The notes: generated from the letters alone by a model not told the origin. A stretch of DNA of 64,000 nt from Firmicutes bacterium UBA5227 (GCA_002409285.1 DHUT01000078.1:1-64000); one strand, 5' to 3'. Positions 49,364-58,735 are shown, counted from the first letter of the stretch. Numbers and translations are program-made.

Positions 49364-51156
49364 ACAATAACAACCACAGATTGCGCAAAGCAGGAAAACT
49401 TATAGAAATATCTATGAGTCCATATAAAAACAAATTCTTTATTGCACTGTTCCTCCAATTTTTTGGAGCAGTTTTGGGAACTCTTAATCCTTTCATAATT
49501 GGATTTGCTACTACAGAATTAGGTAAAAATGTAACAGACATTGCCCAAGGTAAGCCTGGTGCTGCAGTAAACCTGTCATACATTGCCGTTATTGTGGCAA
49601 TCCTTGGGGTATCAGCAGTTGTTCGTCAATGCGCAACCTATACCGCAAGCTTTTTAACATCCGGCTGTGTACAGGACAGCTTCAGGGACTTGAGAAGTAA
49701 AATCAGTGACAAAATAAACAAGATTCCCGTGAGCTATTATGACCGCAATCAGCTGGGTTTTATACTGAGTTGCCTGACTAATGACGTGGATGCAGTTTCC
49801 AATGCGATGCAGCAGAGTCTGATGCCTCTAATTTACGCAGTAACCAACCTAATTATGACGTTCGTCATGATGCTGGTAATTTCTGTACCTCTTGGTCTTG
49901 TATGCCTGATTCTTCTTCCATGTTCGTTCTTTATTTCAAGATTTCTAATGAAAAAAAGTCAGGGACAGTTTCGCAAAATGCAGAACACACTGGCTGAACT
50001 GAATGGTTATATACAGGAGAGATACACGGGATTTACAGTAATAAAACTTTATAACAACGAAGAAGACACCATAAATAAATTTGAAGAAATCAACGGTCGT
50101 ATGAATAAGGCAGGATTTAAGTCCGGCTTTATATCCAGTCTGATCTCTCCTGCAATAGAATTTCTCATTAACATTCTCTATGCAGTAATGATATTGATTA
50201 CAGGATATTCTGTTCTGTCAGGCAATATGACCCTGGGAAACATGCAGGCTTTTGTAACGTACATCTGGCTCATCTTTGAACCGATGAATCAAATTACCCA
50301 GCTTGCGGCTCCCATTCAAAGTGCTACCGCTTCAATGGAACGAATTGTTAACTTTCTGGAAGAAGATGAAGAGCCCGACGAAGAAGGAAAAAGCAGTAAA
50401 CTTGATTTAAGTAAATTTGAGGGCAATGTAAATTTCCGGAATGTGAAATTTTCCTATTCGGATAGTGAACCTGTAATAGCGGATTTGTCCTTTGAAGCAA
50501 AATCAGGACAAAAAATTGCAATAGTTGGAGCAACAGGGGCAGGTAAAACTACAATCATAAATCTGCTGATGCGTTTTTACGACATCGATGAGGGTGACAT
50601 TACCATTGACGGAACATCTATTTATGCAATCAGGCGAAATAATGAAAGAGCTCTTTTTGGTATGGTATTGCAGGACGCATGGCTGTATCACAATACCATT
50701 GCTGAAAATATACGATTTGGTCGCCTGAATGCTACTGACGAGGAAGTTATAGAGGCTGCAAAAACTGCCAATGTAGATCATTTTATCCGAACAATGCCGG
50801 GGGGATATGACATGATGATAAATGAAGAGGGAAGCAATGTATCTTTGGGACAGAAGCAGCTGATTACTATTGCAAGAGCAATTCTTGCCAATCCCCATAT
50901 ACTGATTCTGGATGAAGCCACCAGCAGTGTGGATACAAGGCTTGAGATGTTAATTCAGTCTGCTATGAACAGGGCTATGGAGGGTAGAACAAGCTTTGTA
51001 ATTGCACACAGACTGTCTACAATCCGCGATGCGGACCTTATACTTGTTCTTGACTCCGGTGATATAGTCGAGCAGGGTACTCATAATGAACTTTTAGAGA
51101 AAAACGGCGTCTATGCCAAACTCTACAACAGCCAGTTTGCTGACCAGGATGAATAA
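49360..51156 (+). CDS. ABC exporter half-transporter (multidrug type), second subunit
   Basis: 598 aa. Membrane domain 1-330 and ATPase 355-598: Walker A GATGAGKTT, MVLQDAWLYHNTIAENI, signature VSLGQKQLITIARA, Walker B ILILDEATSSVD with catalytic Glu, switch VIAHRLST. A degenerate signature and a canonical Walker B pair it with the frameshifted subunit just upstream. AAAGGAGG precedes the ATG, which overlaps the previous stop by four bases. Paralogous to 34069-35808. Ends only 4 bases from the convergent amino-acid ATPase gene, with no terminator between. Confidence 0.92.
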   Translation: MNNNNHRLRKAGKLIEISMSPYKNKFFIALFLQFFGAVLGTLNPFIIGFATTELGKNVTDIAQGKPGAAVNLSYIAVIVAILGVSAVVRQCATYTASFLTSGCVQDSFRDLRSKISDKINKIPVSYYDRNQLGFILSCLTNDVDAVSNAMQQSLMPLIYAVTNLIMTFVMMLVISVPLGLVCLILLPCSFFISRFLMKKSQGQFRKMQNTLAELNGYIQERYTGFTVIKLYNNEEDTINKFEEINGRMNKAGFKSGFISSLISPAIEFLINILYAVMILITGYSVLSGNMTLGNMQAFVTYIWLIFEPMNQITQLAAPIQSATASMERIVNFLEEDEEPDEEGKSSKLDLSKFEGNVNFRNVKFSYSDSEPVIADLSFEAKSGQKIAIVGATGAGKTTIINLLMRFYDIDEGDITIDGTSIYAIRRNNERALFGMVLQDAWLYHNTIAENIRFGRLNATDEEVIEAAKTANVDHFIRTMPGGYDMMINEEGSNVSLGQKQLITIARAILANPHILILDEATSSVDTRLEMLIQSAMNRAMEGRTSFVIAHRLSTIRDADLILVLDSGDIVEQGTHNELLEKNGVYAKLYNSQFADQDE

Positions 51157-51160
51157 TCTG

Positions 51161-51889
51161 TTACACATGAAGCACGCGGGAAAGAAAGACTCGCGTCCTT
51201 TCCTCTTTCGGGGACGTAAATATTTCACCCGGGTTACCTTCTTCAACAATAGCTCCTCCTGCCATAAATATAACCCTGTCTGCCACTTCCCTGGCAAAAC
51301 TCATTTCATGAGTCACCACAATCATTGTCATGCCTTCCTCCGCCAAAGATTTAATGACCTCCAGCACATCTCCCACAAGCTCAGGATCAAGAGCGGAGGT
51401 AGGCTCATCAAAAAGCAGTGCCTTAGGCTCCATTGCCAGTGCTCTTGCTATGGCAACTCTTTGTTTCTGCCCTCCTGACAGCTCTTTGGGATATGTTCCC
51501 GCTTTTTCCTCCAGTCCTACTTTTCTGAGAAGTCTCATAGCTTTTTTAGATGCTTCTTCCCCGGATTCTTTTCCTGTCAGAACAGGCGCCAGTGTTATAT
51601 TTTCCAGCACTGTTTTCAAAGGAAACAAATTGAAGTTTTGAAATACCATTCCCAGCTCTTCTCTTAACATTCTTATGTCAGCGGTTTTTTCAAGCAAGTT
51701 CCTTCCATTGTATAAAACTTCTCCACCATCAGGCTTTTCAAGCTGATTTATACAGCGCAGGAAAGTACTCTTTCCTGAACCTGACGGTCCTATTATGCAA
51801 ACCACCTCACCTTCGTCAACATTCATGGTTATATCCTTAAGCACAGTGAGGTTTCCAAACTTTTTTGATAAATTCCTTACTTGTATCAT
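51161..51889 (-). CDS. Amino-acid ABC transporter ATP-binding protein (GlnQ type)
   Basis: 242 aa. Walker [11 protein letters not shown]-loop [18 protein letters not shown], signature [14 protein letters not shown], Walker [20 protein letters not shown], switch [15 protein letters not shown]. Classic GlnQ/HisP-like energy unit of a polar amino-acid importer. Third gene of the T-box-led operon (binding protein, permease, ATPase), starting 2 bases after the permease stop. Confidence 0.94.
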   Translation of the reverse strand: MIQVRNLSKKFGNLTVLKDITMNVDEGEVVCIIGPSGSGKSTFLRCINQLEKPDGGEVLYNGRNLLEKTADIRMLREELGMVFQNFNLFPLKTVLENITLAPVLTGKESGEEASKKAMRLLRKVGLEEKAGTYPKELSGGQKQRVAIARALAMEPKALLFDEPTSALDPELVGDVLEVIKSLAEEGMTMIVVTHEMSFAREVADRVIFMAGGAIVEEGNPGEIFTSPKEERTRVFLSRVLHV

Positions 51890-51891
51890 AA

Positions 51892-52539
51892 TTACACCAG
51901 CTTTCTTTCTATATTTTTCTGAATTATTATCAGTGCGGATATTATAACAAGATAAAATATAGCTCCGGTTGTATAAGCTTCTATAGTTTTAAAGCTTAAT
52001 GCCGCATAATTTTGTATTTCCTTGGTTATTTCATTTACTACTATTACCGACAAAATTGCCGTATCCTTCACAGTAATTATGAACTGGTTAAACAGCGACG
52101 GTAACATAATCCTGAAAGCAGGCGGCATTATAAGATGCAGCATAATCTGCCTGTCAGTGAGACCCAGGGACATACCCGCCTCATTCTGCCCGAAATCCAC
52201 TGATTGAAGAGCTCCTCTTACAATTTCTGAAATAAAAGCTCCTGAGTTGAGGCTGATTACAATAATCCCAGCAGCAACAGATGACAAATTCATATCAAGC
52301 AAGACAGGCACCACATAATAAACATATAAAGCCTGAACTATCAGAGGAGTTCCTCTGATAATCCAAACATATACATTGGCAGCCACCCTGGCAATCCGGT
52401 TCTTACCCTGCAAAGCATATCCGCTTATGCTTCCTAATATGAATCCGAAAAAAATACCTGTAACCGAAACTAACAATGTTACCTTCAGCCCCCTGAAAAG
52501 CATGGGCAGCAAAACATTTAAAAATTCCAAATTCTTCAC
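51892..52539 (-). CDS. Amino-acid ABC transporter permease
   Basis: 215 aa, about five helices. [18 protein letters not shown] and [40 protein letters not shown] are the HisM/GlnP signatures (latter is the EAA loop with QNEAGMSLG). Follows the binding-protein gene by 19 bases. Probably a homodimer in the complex. Confidence 0.93.
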   Translation of the reverse strand: MKNLEFLNVLLPMLFRGLKVTLLVSVTGIFFGFILGSISGYALQGKNRIARVAANVYVWIIRGTPLIVQALYVYYVVPVLLDMNLSSVAAGIIVISLNSGAFISEIVRGALQSVDFGQNEAGMSLGLTDRQIMLHLIMPPAFRIMLPSLFNQFIITVKDTAILSVIVVNEITKEIQNYAALSFKTIEAYTTGAIFYLVIISALIIIQKNIERKLV

Positions 52540-52558
52540 ATCCTTACTTTAAAATAAC

Positions 52559-53428
52559 CTACTCAAACCACTTGTTTTTTAACTCATCCATTTTCCCGTT
52601 TTCGCTTAATTCTTTTAGTGCTTTATTAAATATATCCATTAAGCCAGGATATTTCTTAGAGGCATCAAAGGATACAGCTATGGCATATGGTGACTGTCCC
52701 TGATTAAATTCCTCTCCCACCATTTTTAGCTTTGTACCGTTCTTAGTCTTAATGTAATATGCAACTCCCGGCTGATCCTGAATAAGAGCATCAACCTTGC
52801 CCTGCTCCAGAGATTCATATGCTGTGGTGATGGTATCATGCACCTCTATGAAGCCTGAAGGGATATTAGCCTGAGCATAAATGTGTGAAGCAGTTCCCTT
52901 TTCCACGGCTACCGTATAATCTCCTGACTTAAGAGAATCAATACCTGTAATGTCCTTTGAACCGGTCTCCTTATTTATAGATACAATCAGTCCCGAGTCA
53001 TAATAAATATTGCTGAAATTCATCACTTCTTTTCTTTCATCTGTTGCACATAAGGCAGCAAGAGCCAGGTCTACCTTACCCTTGGCGACAGAGGTCGTAA
53101 GAGCGGAATAATCCATAGCCTCAACCCTGCCGCCGGCTATTGTGAATCCCAGAAGCTTCTGCATTTCATTTAATAAATCAAGGTCGTATCCTTTTAGTGT
53201 GGAGCCATCCTCACCATAGAAAGAAAATGGACCAAATAACCCGGATGTTCCAACCGACAATTCTACTCCTTCGAGGGCGCCTTCTATATTTTCATCAACT
53301 CCCATAGTTCCTTCAGGTTTTTTTTCACCTCCTGTTCCTTCATTAGCTGATGAACAAGCTGTAAAGGACAACAATGCAATACTAATAATCATAATAAACG
53401 ATAATACATTTTTCATTTCCTTTTTCAT
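52559..53428 (-). CDS. Amino-acid ABC transporter substrate-binding lipoprotein
   Basis: 289 aa, solute-binding family 3. Lipobox LLSFTAC (Cys about 25). Core motifs FGPFSFYGEDGSTLKGYDLDLL and SALTTSVAKGKVDLALAALCATDERKEVMNFS. AGGAGG precedes the ATG. It is the first gene after two tandem T-box riboswitches that probably read tRNA-Pro, so proline or a related compound is the likeliest substrate; the binding pocket was not modelled. Confidence 0.92.
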   Translation of the reverse strand: MKKEMKNVLSFIMIISIALLSFTACSSANEGTGGEKKPEGTMGVDENIEGALEGVELSVGTSGLFGPFSFYGEDGSTLKGYDLDLLNEMQKLLGFTIAGGRVEAMDYSALTTSVAKGKVDLALAALCATDERKEVMNFSNIYYDSGLIVSINKETGSKDITGIDSLKSGDYTVAVEKGTASHIYAQANIPSGFIEVHDTITTAYESLEQGKVDALIQDQPGVAYYIKTKNGTKLKMVGEEFNQGQSPYAIAVSFDASKKYPGLMDIFNKALKELSENGKMDELKNKWFE

Positions 53429-53571
53429 AAAAGCCTCCTATAATATTTTAAATTCGCAGGTTCCATCACAAATTCGCTCACTTCCTTCTTGTCTTGCAAA
53501 TTGGGACTGCGCTGCATAAGACCTACCGCCATTTTTTTGAAAAAAACGTTCTGAAAAATGGGGTTAGAGCT

Positions 53572-53770
53572 ATAAAAATCCCGCCTCTGTTAAGAGGCGG
53601 GATTCCGCGGTACCACTCTAATTGCTGTAAAAATCAGCATCTCATTTCATCTAACGGTGTCAGCCGTTTGGGTTGCTACTCCCAAATGCTCCAAGGCGGG
53701 TTCAATATACAGCGGACAAAAACATTTCACCATTCTGTTTTCTCTCTGAAGTCCTTGATAATTTACTATT
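53572..53770 (-). promoter_or_regulatory. T-box riboswitch, promoter-distal copy
   Basis: Minus strand reads the conserved AGAGTGGTACCGCGG (T-box; core 53605-53623), with Stem I to the right (GGAC...AGAGAG...GTCC) and terminator CCCGCCTCT-TAAC-AGAGGCGGG plus T tract at 53572-53603. The likely specifier, placed after GAA and before GCC, is CCC (53698-53700), Pro. UGGU in the T-box pairs with a tRNA ending ACCA, as tRNA-Pro does. Confidence 0.9.
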
Positions 53771-53839
53771 CCTCTTCACAGCATTTATTAAATTAATATA
53801 TCTTCACTTTTACGTCTACAATAATATACAACTTAGCGC

Positions 53840-53963
53840 ACAGGTACCCAGGCTCCATCACTGATTTGTTTACTCCCTGCCGGTTGTACAAATTGGGATC
53901 GCACTGCATAAGACATACCGCCATTTTTTTGAAAAAAACATTCTGGAAAATGGGGTTATGGCT
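53840..53963. repeat. Linker inside a ~392-bp tandem duplication
   Basis: The whole unit (about 53453-53840 and 53845-54180) is duplicated with 391-392-base offset, including spacer DNA outside the T-boxes such as TGCATAAGAC (53513 and 53905). Confidence 0.65.
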
Positions 53964-54165
53964 ATAAAAAAAACGCCTCTGTTAAGAGGCGGGGTTCCGC
54001 GGTACCACTCTAATTGCTGTAAAATCAGCATCTCATTTCATCTAACGGTGTCAGCCGTTTGGGTTGTTACGCCCAAATGCTCCGAGGCGGGTTCAATATA
54101 CAGCGGGACGAAAACGTCTCACCATTCGTTTTCTCTCTGAAGTCCATATATATTTACTGATTCTC
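53964..54165 (-). promoter_or_regulatory. T-box riboswitch, promoter-proximal copy
   Basis: Same design: T-box core 53997-54015, Stem I near 54095-54150 with GAAAACG/CGTTTTC distal helix, specifier CCC at 54089-54091, terminator CGCCTCT-TAAC-AGAGGCG with eight T. Its stem is shorter than in the other copy. Confidence 0.9.
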
Positions 54166-54205
54166 TTCTAAGCAATTTTATAAAATATAGTTTTTATTGA
54201 TATTT

Positions 54206-54234
54206 ATAATATTCCATACTATTCGTTTTGTCAA
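54206..54234 (-). promoter_or_regulatory. Promoter of the tandem T-box operon
   Basis: Minus strand TTGACA, 17 bases, TATTAT. No second promoter of this quality lies between the T-box copies, so one transcript should pass both. Confidence 0.75.
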
Positions 54235-54313
54235 CCGTTTTTTTATGTTTTATCAAAAATTATCATACAATTCGTAGAAAGATAACAACAATCCCGTCCC
54301 ATGTCACTTTTTA

Positions 54314-55114
54314 TTATTTCATCATTAAACATGAAATTATATAAAACACATATATATGCACTGGGTAGAAAATATAGAATAAATACTTCATTCCTCTTCC
54401 CTTTTGTCCGTTATACAGATATAATAGCGGTGCTGCAAAAACCATCATCCACTGGTAGTTTTCCATAAACAGTCCGGTAATGCTAAGTTCTCCTGTAAAT
54501 ATAAATGCCAGACTCATTATTATATAGCCTGTTATTAATTTCTTCCTGTCCTTTCTCAGCATATACAATATTATACCTAATAGTACAAATACCGGACCGC
54601 CTTCAACAAATATAGGGGTTGGAATAATAAGCGCTAAATATATCAAAGGCATATTGCCTGAGCTGGCTCCCATGATAAACACCATTCCTAATGCAATGGG
54701 TGCTATTAACAGCAGTATCCCCCAAAATGTTTTGAGACCATTTTTTTCATTCCTTGCTTGCTCTATGTAATCTATAATACATAAATATACGGTAATCATA
54801 AATAATGTGGCAAAAATATTGTTCATAACACCTAAATCATCTGGTCTTTCAAAGTATCTCGGAATCACACTATTACCTATATTCATTATAACCGAACCTA
54901 CAAACAGCCTAAGCATGTACTTCTTTTTGCTTTTAGTGTGGGTATATCCTTCTATGGTCGTAAACATAAATATTGGAGCAACTATCCTTCCCACCCAATT
55001 AAAGACCACTGGAATGTTGCCGTTATAATTGAAAAATTCATGGATGTGATCAAATACCATCAGTATCAGGCCTATTAACTTTAATTGAAATCCGGTAAGT
55101 CCCTTTTCCTTCAT
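54314..55114 (-). CDS. TraX family membrane protein
   Basis: About 266 aa, eight or so hydrophobic helices. GLTGFQLKLIGLILMVFDHIHEFF and FNWVGRIVAPIFMFTTIEGYTHTKSKKKYMLRLFVGSVIM are the start of the TraX/acyltransferase-like family (named from F-pilin acetylation, but chromosomal copies in Bacillota have no pilus link). It ends PVHIYVFYIISCL. GGAGG precedes the ATG at 55114; the frame opens at 55159. Follows the NYN-domain gene by 35 bases. Confidence 0.85.
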   Translation of the reverse strand: MKEKGLTGFQLKLIGLILMVFDHIHEFFNYNGNIPVVFNWVGRIVAPIFMFTTIEGYTHTKSKKKYMLRLFVGSVIMNIGNSVIPRYFERPDDLGVMNNIFATLFMITVYLCIIDYIEQARNEKNGLKTFWGILLLIAPIALGMVFIMGASSGNMPLIYLALIIPTPIFVEGGPVFVLLGIILYMLRKDRKKLITGYIIMSLAFIFTGELSITGLFMENYQWMMVFAAPLLYLYNGQKGRGMKYLFYIFYPVHIYVFYIISCLMMK

Positions 55115-55149
55115 TTGCTTCCTCCATACAGTGATTTTAATGTTTTTAT

Positions 55150-55890
55150 CTACAAACATTTGTAAGCTACTATAGTAACCGTTCCCTTACCTCGATATCT
55201 TTTTATTTCATATTTATCTTTATATGCTTCTAATAAATCCGGCAGTTTATAGTACCCATAGGAACGCAAGTCGAAATCCGGTTTGGTTCTCTTAATAAAT
55301 GTTCCTGCAGAGCTTACATTTACATAGCCGTCATCATCCTGGTACTTTTCAAACGCTATTTTAAGTAAGCTGTGAATCTCTTCAATACTTCCATTAGAAC
55401 TACTATTGTCTTCAATATCTGCATTATCAGCTTCAGGTAATTCCTTTTCCACATCTTTAGATAGATTTTCCAGATAAATAAATTCATCGCAGGAATTTCT
55501 AAAGGCCTCGGGAGTTTTCTTTTCTCCTACACCAATAACATAAACACCGGACTCATGCAGTCTTATTGCAATTGGAGTATAGTCACTGTCACTTGCGACA
55601 ATAACAAAAGCATCATATGTGCCTGTATGTAATAAATCTATGGCATCTATGACCATAGCCATATCAGTTGCATTTTTCCCGGTTACATAGTCAAATTGCT
55701 GTACTGCCTTAATTGCTAAACGTTTTACTTCATCTTCCCAGTTTTTAAGATTTTCCTTCTTCCAGTTTCCATAGGCTCTTTTCACTACGATACGGCCATA
55801 TGTGGAAATTTCACGCATTACCTTATCCATTTTAATAAGTTGTGTATTGTCCGCGTCAATAAGCACAACTATTTTGTATAAATTTTCCAT
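55150..55890 (-). CDS. NYN domain (LabA/PIN-like) protein with OST-HTH/LOTUS C-terminus
   Basis: 246 aa. The NYN nuclease-like fold spans residues 5-145: VVLIDADNTQ, NATDMAMVIDAIDLLHTGTYDAFVIVASDSDYTPIAIRL supply the acidic cluster (Asp residues). A charged linker leads to an OST-HTH/LOTUS-type module (about 170-246: SLLKIAFEKYQDDDGYVNVSSAGTFIKRTKPDFDLRSYGYYKLPDLLEAY). Such proteins are thought to act on RNA. AGGAGG precedes the ATG. In line with the metallo-hydrolase gene 13 bases upstream. Confidence 0.87.
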   Translation of the reverse strand: MENLYKIVVLIDADNTQLIKMDKVMREISTYGRIVVKRAYGNWKKENLKNWEDEVKRLAIKAVQQFDYVTGKNATDMAMVIDAIDLLHTGTYDAFVIVASDSDYTPIAIRLHESGVYVIGVGEKKTPEAFRNSCDEFIYLENLSKDVEKELPEADNADIEDNSSSNGSIEEIHSLLKIAFEKYQDDDGYVNVSSAGTFIKRTKPDFDLRSYGYYKLPDLLEAYKDKYEIKRYRGKGTVTIVAYKCL

Positions 55891-55903
55891 CTCTTCCTCC
55901 TGA

Positions 55904-56647
55904 CTATTCTATAATCACTTCATCAAATAAATTTTGAAAAATAATTGTTTCAGGCAGTTCATTCAAATGTCTCGCAACATTTCTTTCGGCCATTCTTGTG
56001 TAATTATACTCGTCATCTTCTTTATTGGGAAGATGGTTAAGAATCAACAAAGAAGGACTTACTTTTCTGACAAAAGTCCTGCCGAACTCCGAATTTGCCA
56101 TGATGAACGGTGCAACTATTACATCAATTCTAACACTTTTTAATGCTTCTGCATACTCCGATTTTGTATAATCTGCATCTCCCGAAAATAATATTGTTTT
56201 ATTATTTATGCCAATAATAAACGCATAATGATCTATACCAAACCTCTCATGAGACAGGTGTTTTGTCCTGATATATTTTATAAGAATATTTTCCGGATTA
56301 ATAGTGCCCAACTCGTAATAATTACCGTCCAATTCATGCAATATGCCGGAGTTTTTAAGTACTGCACTATTCAGCTTCGTTGCAACAAGCTTCTCAACCT
56401 TGTTGTTTTCCATGTATTCCAATGTTTTTTCAATATTAAAATGATCCTCGTGCTGATGTGTGAATAACAGATAATTTATATCCTTAAACCTGCCTTTGCC
56501 ATATATTATATAATTCATAAGATTATTATCCACAGTGCTCCATTCGGGTGTTTTTACATTATGTATCCCGTCTATTAATATTTTTCTGCCACTTCCTTCT
56601 ATCAATAATCCGGCATTCACAACTTGCGTTAATTTAATTTTATCCAT
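55904..56647 (-). CDS. MBL fold metallo-hydrolase
   Basis: 247 aa. Zinc motif HQHEDH in YLLFTHQHEDHFN, later ligands in LSHERFG(I)DHYAF-type region, FSGDADYTKSEY and LILNHLPN. The UlaG-like/beta-lactamase superfamily pattern is clear, but the exact reaction is unknown. AAGGAAGG precedes the ATG. Heads a leftward group with the NYN and TraX-like genes. Confidence 0.87.
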   Translation of the reverse strand: MDKIKLTQVVNAGLLIEGSGRKILIDGIHNVKTPEWSTVDNNLMNYIIYGKGRFKDINYLLFTHQHEDHFNIEKTLEYMENNKVEKLVATKLNSAVLKNSGILHELDGNYYELGTINPENILIKYIRTKHLSHERFGIDHYAFIIGINNKTILFSGDADYTKSEYAEALKSVRIDVIVAPFIMANSEFGRTFVRKVSPSLLILNHLPNKEDDEYNYTRMAERNVARHLNELPETIIFQNLFDEVIIE

Positions 56648-56707
56648 TTTACCTTCCTTGTAAGATCTTCTGACATTGAATACAGCATAAGTTTACCACA
56701 ATAAATG

Positions 56708-56740
56708 GTAAAGGGGAGCAATAAAATTGCCTCCCTTTAC
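56708..56740. terminator. Hairpin between HdeD-like and metallo-hydrolase genes
   Basis: GTAAAGGGGAGCAAT, AAA, ATTGCCTCCCTTTAC; 13 of 15 pairs match. No strong T tract. Confidence 0.5.
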
Positions 56741-56801
56741 TTAATTTCGTAACAACAAGTTTGTTTTAAGTAAAAACATTTCTGCGTTATAGACCGGTCA
56801 A

Positions 56802-57395
56802 TTATCTCAGGTCCAGTTTTTTAATTGAAAGAATCTCAATAAGCAGTGTTGCTCCGCTGACAATTAAATATAATGAAATTATATAGTTTATAACCAATTT
56901 TGACAATAATGGCAGCAAAATAAATATAACGGATAAAATAATACTTAAAACTCCGCTGAGAGTAATCATTCCGGTATTCATTATCTGAAAGTATTTAAGT
57001 CTGCCGGCAAATGAAATTTTTTCTGCTCCCGTGAACATCAGGAGAAATGCCAGCATGAAGGTTAAAGCCGTCTCTGTAAGTGCCACAGGCATGAAAAACA
57101 GTAAAACTCCCATAAGAATATTCAGAATTCCCATAATAATTAACACCGGGTCTCTGAAATATTCTGTTGTCTCAATATATCCAAAAATGCTGTAAACTCC
57201 GTTTAAAGTCAACGATATGCCCGCAATATACTGAATAACCTTAAACACCTTCAGTGGAAATACCACGCATAAAGCACCAGCAACAATCATTATTACTGAA
57301 ATTATAATACAGGTTGTTTTAAATTTTTTCATTTTATCATTCCAGTTGTCAATAAATTCATTGGCATAATCAAAATCTGAATTGTAATATTTCAT
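56802..57395 (-). CDS. HdeD/DUF308 family membrane protein
   Basis: 197 aa with six hydrophobic helices in three similar pairs. IAGISLTLNGVYSIFGYIE, ILMGVLLFFMPVALTETALTFMLAFLLMFTGAEKISFAGRLKYF and the final YLIVSGATLLIEIL fit the DUF308 repeat. E. coli HdeD helps in acid resistance; the role here is unknown. GGAGG precedes the ATG. Single-gene transcript ended by the hairpin at 56708-56740. Confidence 0.87.
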   Translation of the reverse strand: MKYYNSDFDYANEFIDNWNDKMKKFKTTCIIISVIMIVAGALCVVFPLKVFKVIQYIAGISLTLNGVYSIFGYIETTEYFRDPVLIIMGILNILMGVLLFFMPVALTETALTFMLAFLLMFTGAEKISFAGRLKYFQIMNTGMITLSGVLSIILSVIFILLPLLSKLVINYIISLYLIVSGATLLIEILSIKKLDLR

Positions 57396-57562
57396 ATAAA
57401 CTTTCCTCCATTTATTTTATGAACTTATAATATCTTAGGAAATCCATATATAAAATGAATTCCTTATTTATATTATACCCATAAAAAAACTGGTAAAACT
57501 TGTTTTTTATATTAGCTATAGAAGCAACCTGTACCTTTCTGTTAAAACATTGCTCTCTCTAT

Positions 57563-57853
57563 TTACAATTCTCTTTTTTTATTTACTACAGTTAGGTATA
57601 TGATGCCTGCTATAGACAATATCCCATATATTGCGGTGTATTTTAGTGAAAAATTCGCACCTGAAATCAGGATTGATGTAGGACCGTCGGCACCTCCTAT
57701 TATGCCTATGGAGCTTGCTCCACTTATGTCTGAATTTAATTTATGTGATAAATATGTTGGCAAAAGAAAATTAAAAGCCAAACTTACCACAAAAACAGTA
57801 ACGCATAAAACTGTAAAAACCATTACAATCTTTCTTATTCTGATGCTGTTCAT
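57563..57853 (-). CDS. Mini membrane protein with OadB-like GGADGPTSI motif
   Basis: 96 aa, two hydrophobic helices (about 10-32 and 70-90) flanking a loop-helix SSIGIIGGADGPTSILIS. That motif is the conserved region of the beta subunit of Na+-pumping decarboxylases (OadB/GcdB/MmdB), which is about 370-430 aa and where the Asp of DGPT lines the Na+ path. Nothing else of OadB is present and no alpha or gamma subunit is nearby. GAGAGG precedes the ATG, and the ends look natural, so it appears to be a stand-alone small protein. Function unknown. Confidence 0.7.
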   Translation of the reverse strand: MNSIRIRKIVMVFTVLCVTVFVVSLAFNFLLPTYLSHKLNSDISGASSIGIIGGADGPTSILISGANFSLKYTAIYGILSIAGIIYLTVVNKKREL

Positions 57854-57890
57854 TTATAATTCCTCTCATTTTTGTTTATTAATATTCCCT

Positions 57891-58472
57891 TTAATTATTG
57901 AATACTTCATTTACCAATTGGCAGTACTCCTGATAAGCAGGATACTTGCGCAACGACTTCAGCGCTTCTGCCATCCATTTATAATACCAGCAATGCTCAT
58001 ATTTATCACTTTGATTAAAGAGCTTCCAGAGCTCATCTCCAATGGTAATGTAATCCCTGTGGATTGACCTTATATTGCTGAGTTTATCTCCCAGGGCAAT
58101 CATTTTTTCTTCCTGGGATGCCCAATTCATAAAATATTCTATTGTTGCCTGTTTCCGTCTTTTCCATGAACCAACAGCATCTTCTTCTTTTTCTTCACTT
58201 TCAGCAGCCACGAAGTTTCGTATTCTTGTTCCGAATCTTTCCTCGATTAAGTCAAAGTTTATATTTTTGTTATCTTCAACGGTATCGTGAAGAACTGCAG
58301 CCGCAATTACTTCAATATCAGGCGTCATTGTAGCAACTATTGATGCCGCCTCCAAAGGATGTAAAATATATGGTGTATCTGTTCCCTTCCTTGTCATATT
58401 TTTATGTGCTTCTATTGCAAATTTAATTGCTTCATCTAATATTCCTGGATTGAATTCTATTGTACTTTGCAT
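57891..58472 (-). CDS. HD domain phosphohydrolase (SpoT/Mesh1-like)
   Basis: About 193 aa. AIKFAIEAHKNMTRKGTDTPYILHPLEAASIVATM and AAAVLHDTVEDNKNINFDLIEERFG have the H...HD...ED pattern of (p)ppGpp hydrolase domains; GDKLSNIRSI gives the distal Asp. No synthetase, TGS or ACT domains, so it fits the small alarmone hydrolase group, although the substrate is unproven. AGGGTGGG precedes the ATG at 58472 (frame opens at a GTG at 58481). Confidence 0.85.
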   Translation of the reverse strand: MQSTIEFNPGILDEAIKFAIEAHKNMTRKGTDTPYILHPLEAASIVATMTPDIEVIAAAVLHDTVEDNKNINFDLIEERFGTRIRNFVAAESEEKEEDAVGSWKRRKQATIEYFMNWASQEEKMIALGDKLSNIRSIHRDYITIGDELWKLFNQSDKYEHCWYYKWMAEALKSLRKYPAYQEYCQLVNEVFNN

Positions 58473-58543
58473 ATAACCCACCCTAACTAATTTACTTCAT
58501 TCTTATAATACCATTATCTGTAATTTGTAATAATACACATATG

Positions 58544-58735
58544 TTACAATAGTTCCTTAAATAAGGGCGTTCTCCTATTTGTAACTGTGATTATTATCGG
58601 TGACTGCTTCCCTGACCCTGAGGCAGCATATGTTCCTGCTCTCAAGATCTCATCAATGATTTCTTTTGGAATCATATCCGGCTTGTAATTTCTTGTACTT
58701 CTACGTGTTAATATTGTATTCATTGTTTCTGACAT
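58544..58735 (-). pseudogene. Nitroreductase fragment (N-terminus only)
   Basis: 63 aa, against about 170-200 for the family. SETMNTILTRRSTRNYKPDMIPKEIIDEILRAGTYAASGSGKQSP is the FMN-binding N-terminus of nitroreductases (RRSxRxY), then it stops after TNRRTPLFKELL. The remaining FMN and dimer regions are absent downstream, where the HD gene begins. GGAGG and ATG are intact, so it may still be translated, but should be inactive. Confidence 0.8.

Noticed and set aside
53461..54180. Protein-coding ORFs in the T-box region (53494-53796, 53673-53864, 53958-54140)
   Set aside because: They are duplicated because the riboswitch DNA is duplicated; no ribosome sites, and the minus-strand RNA motifs fully explain conservation.
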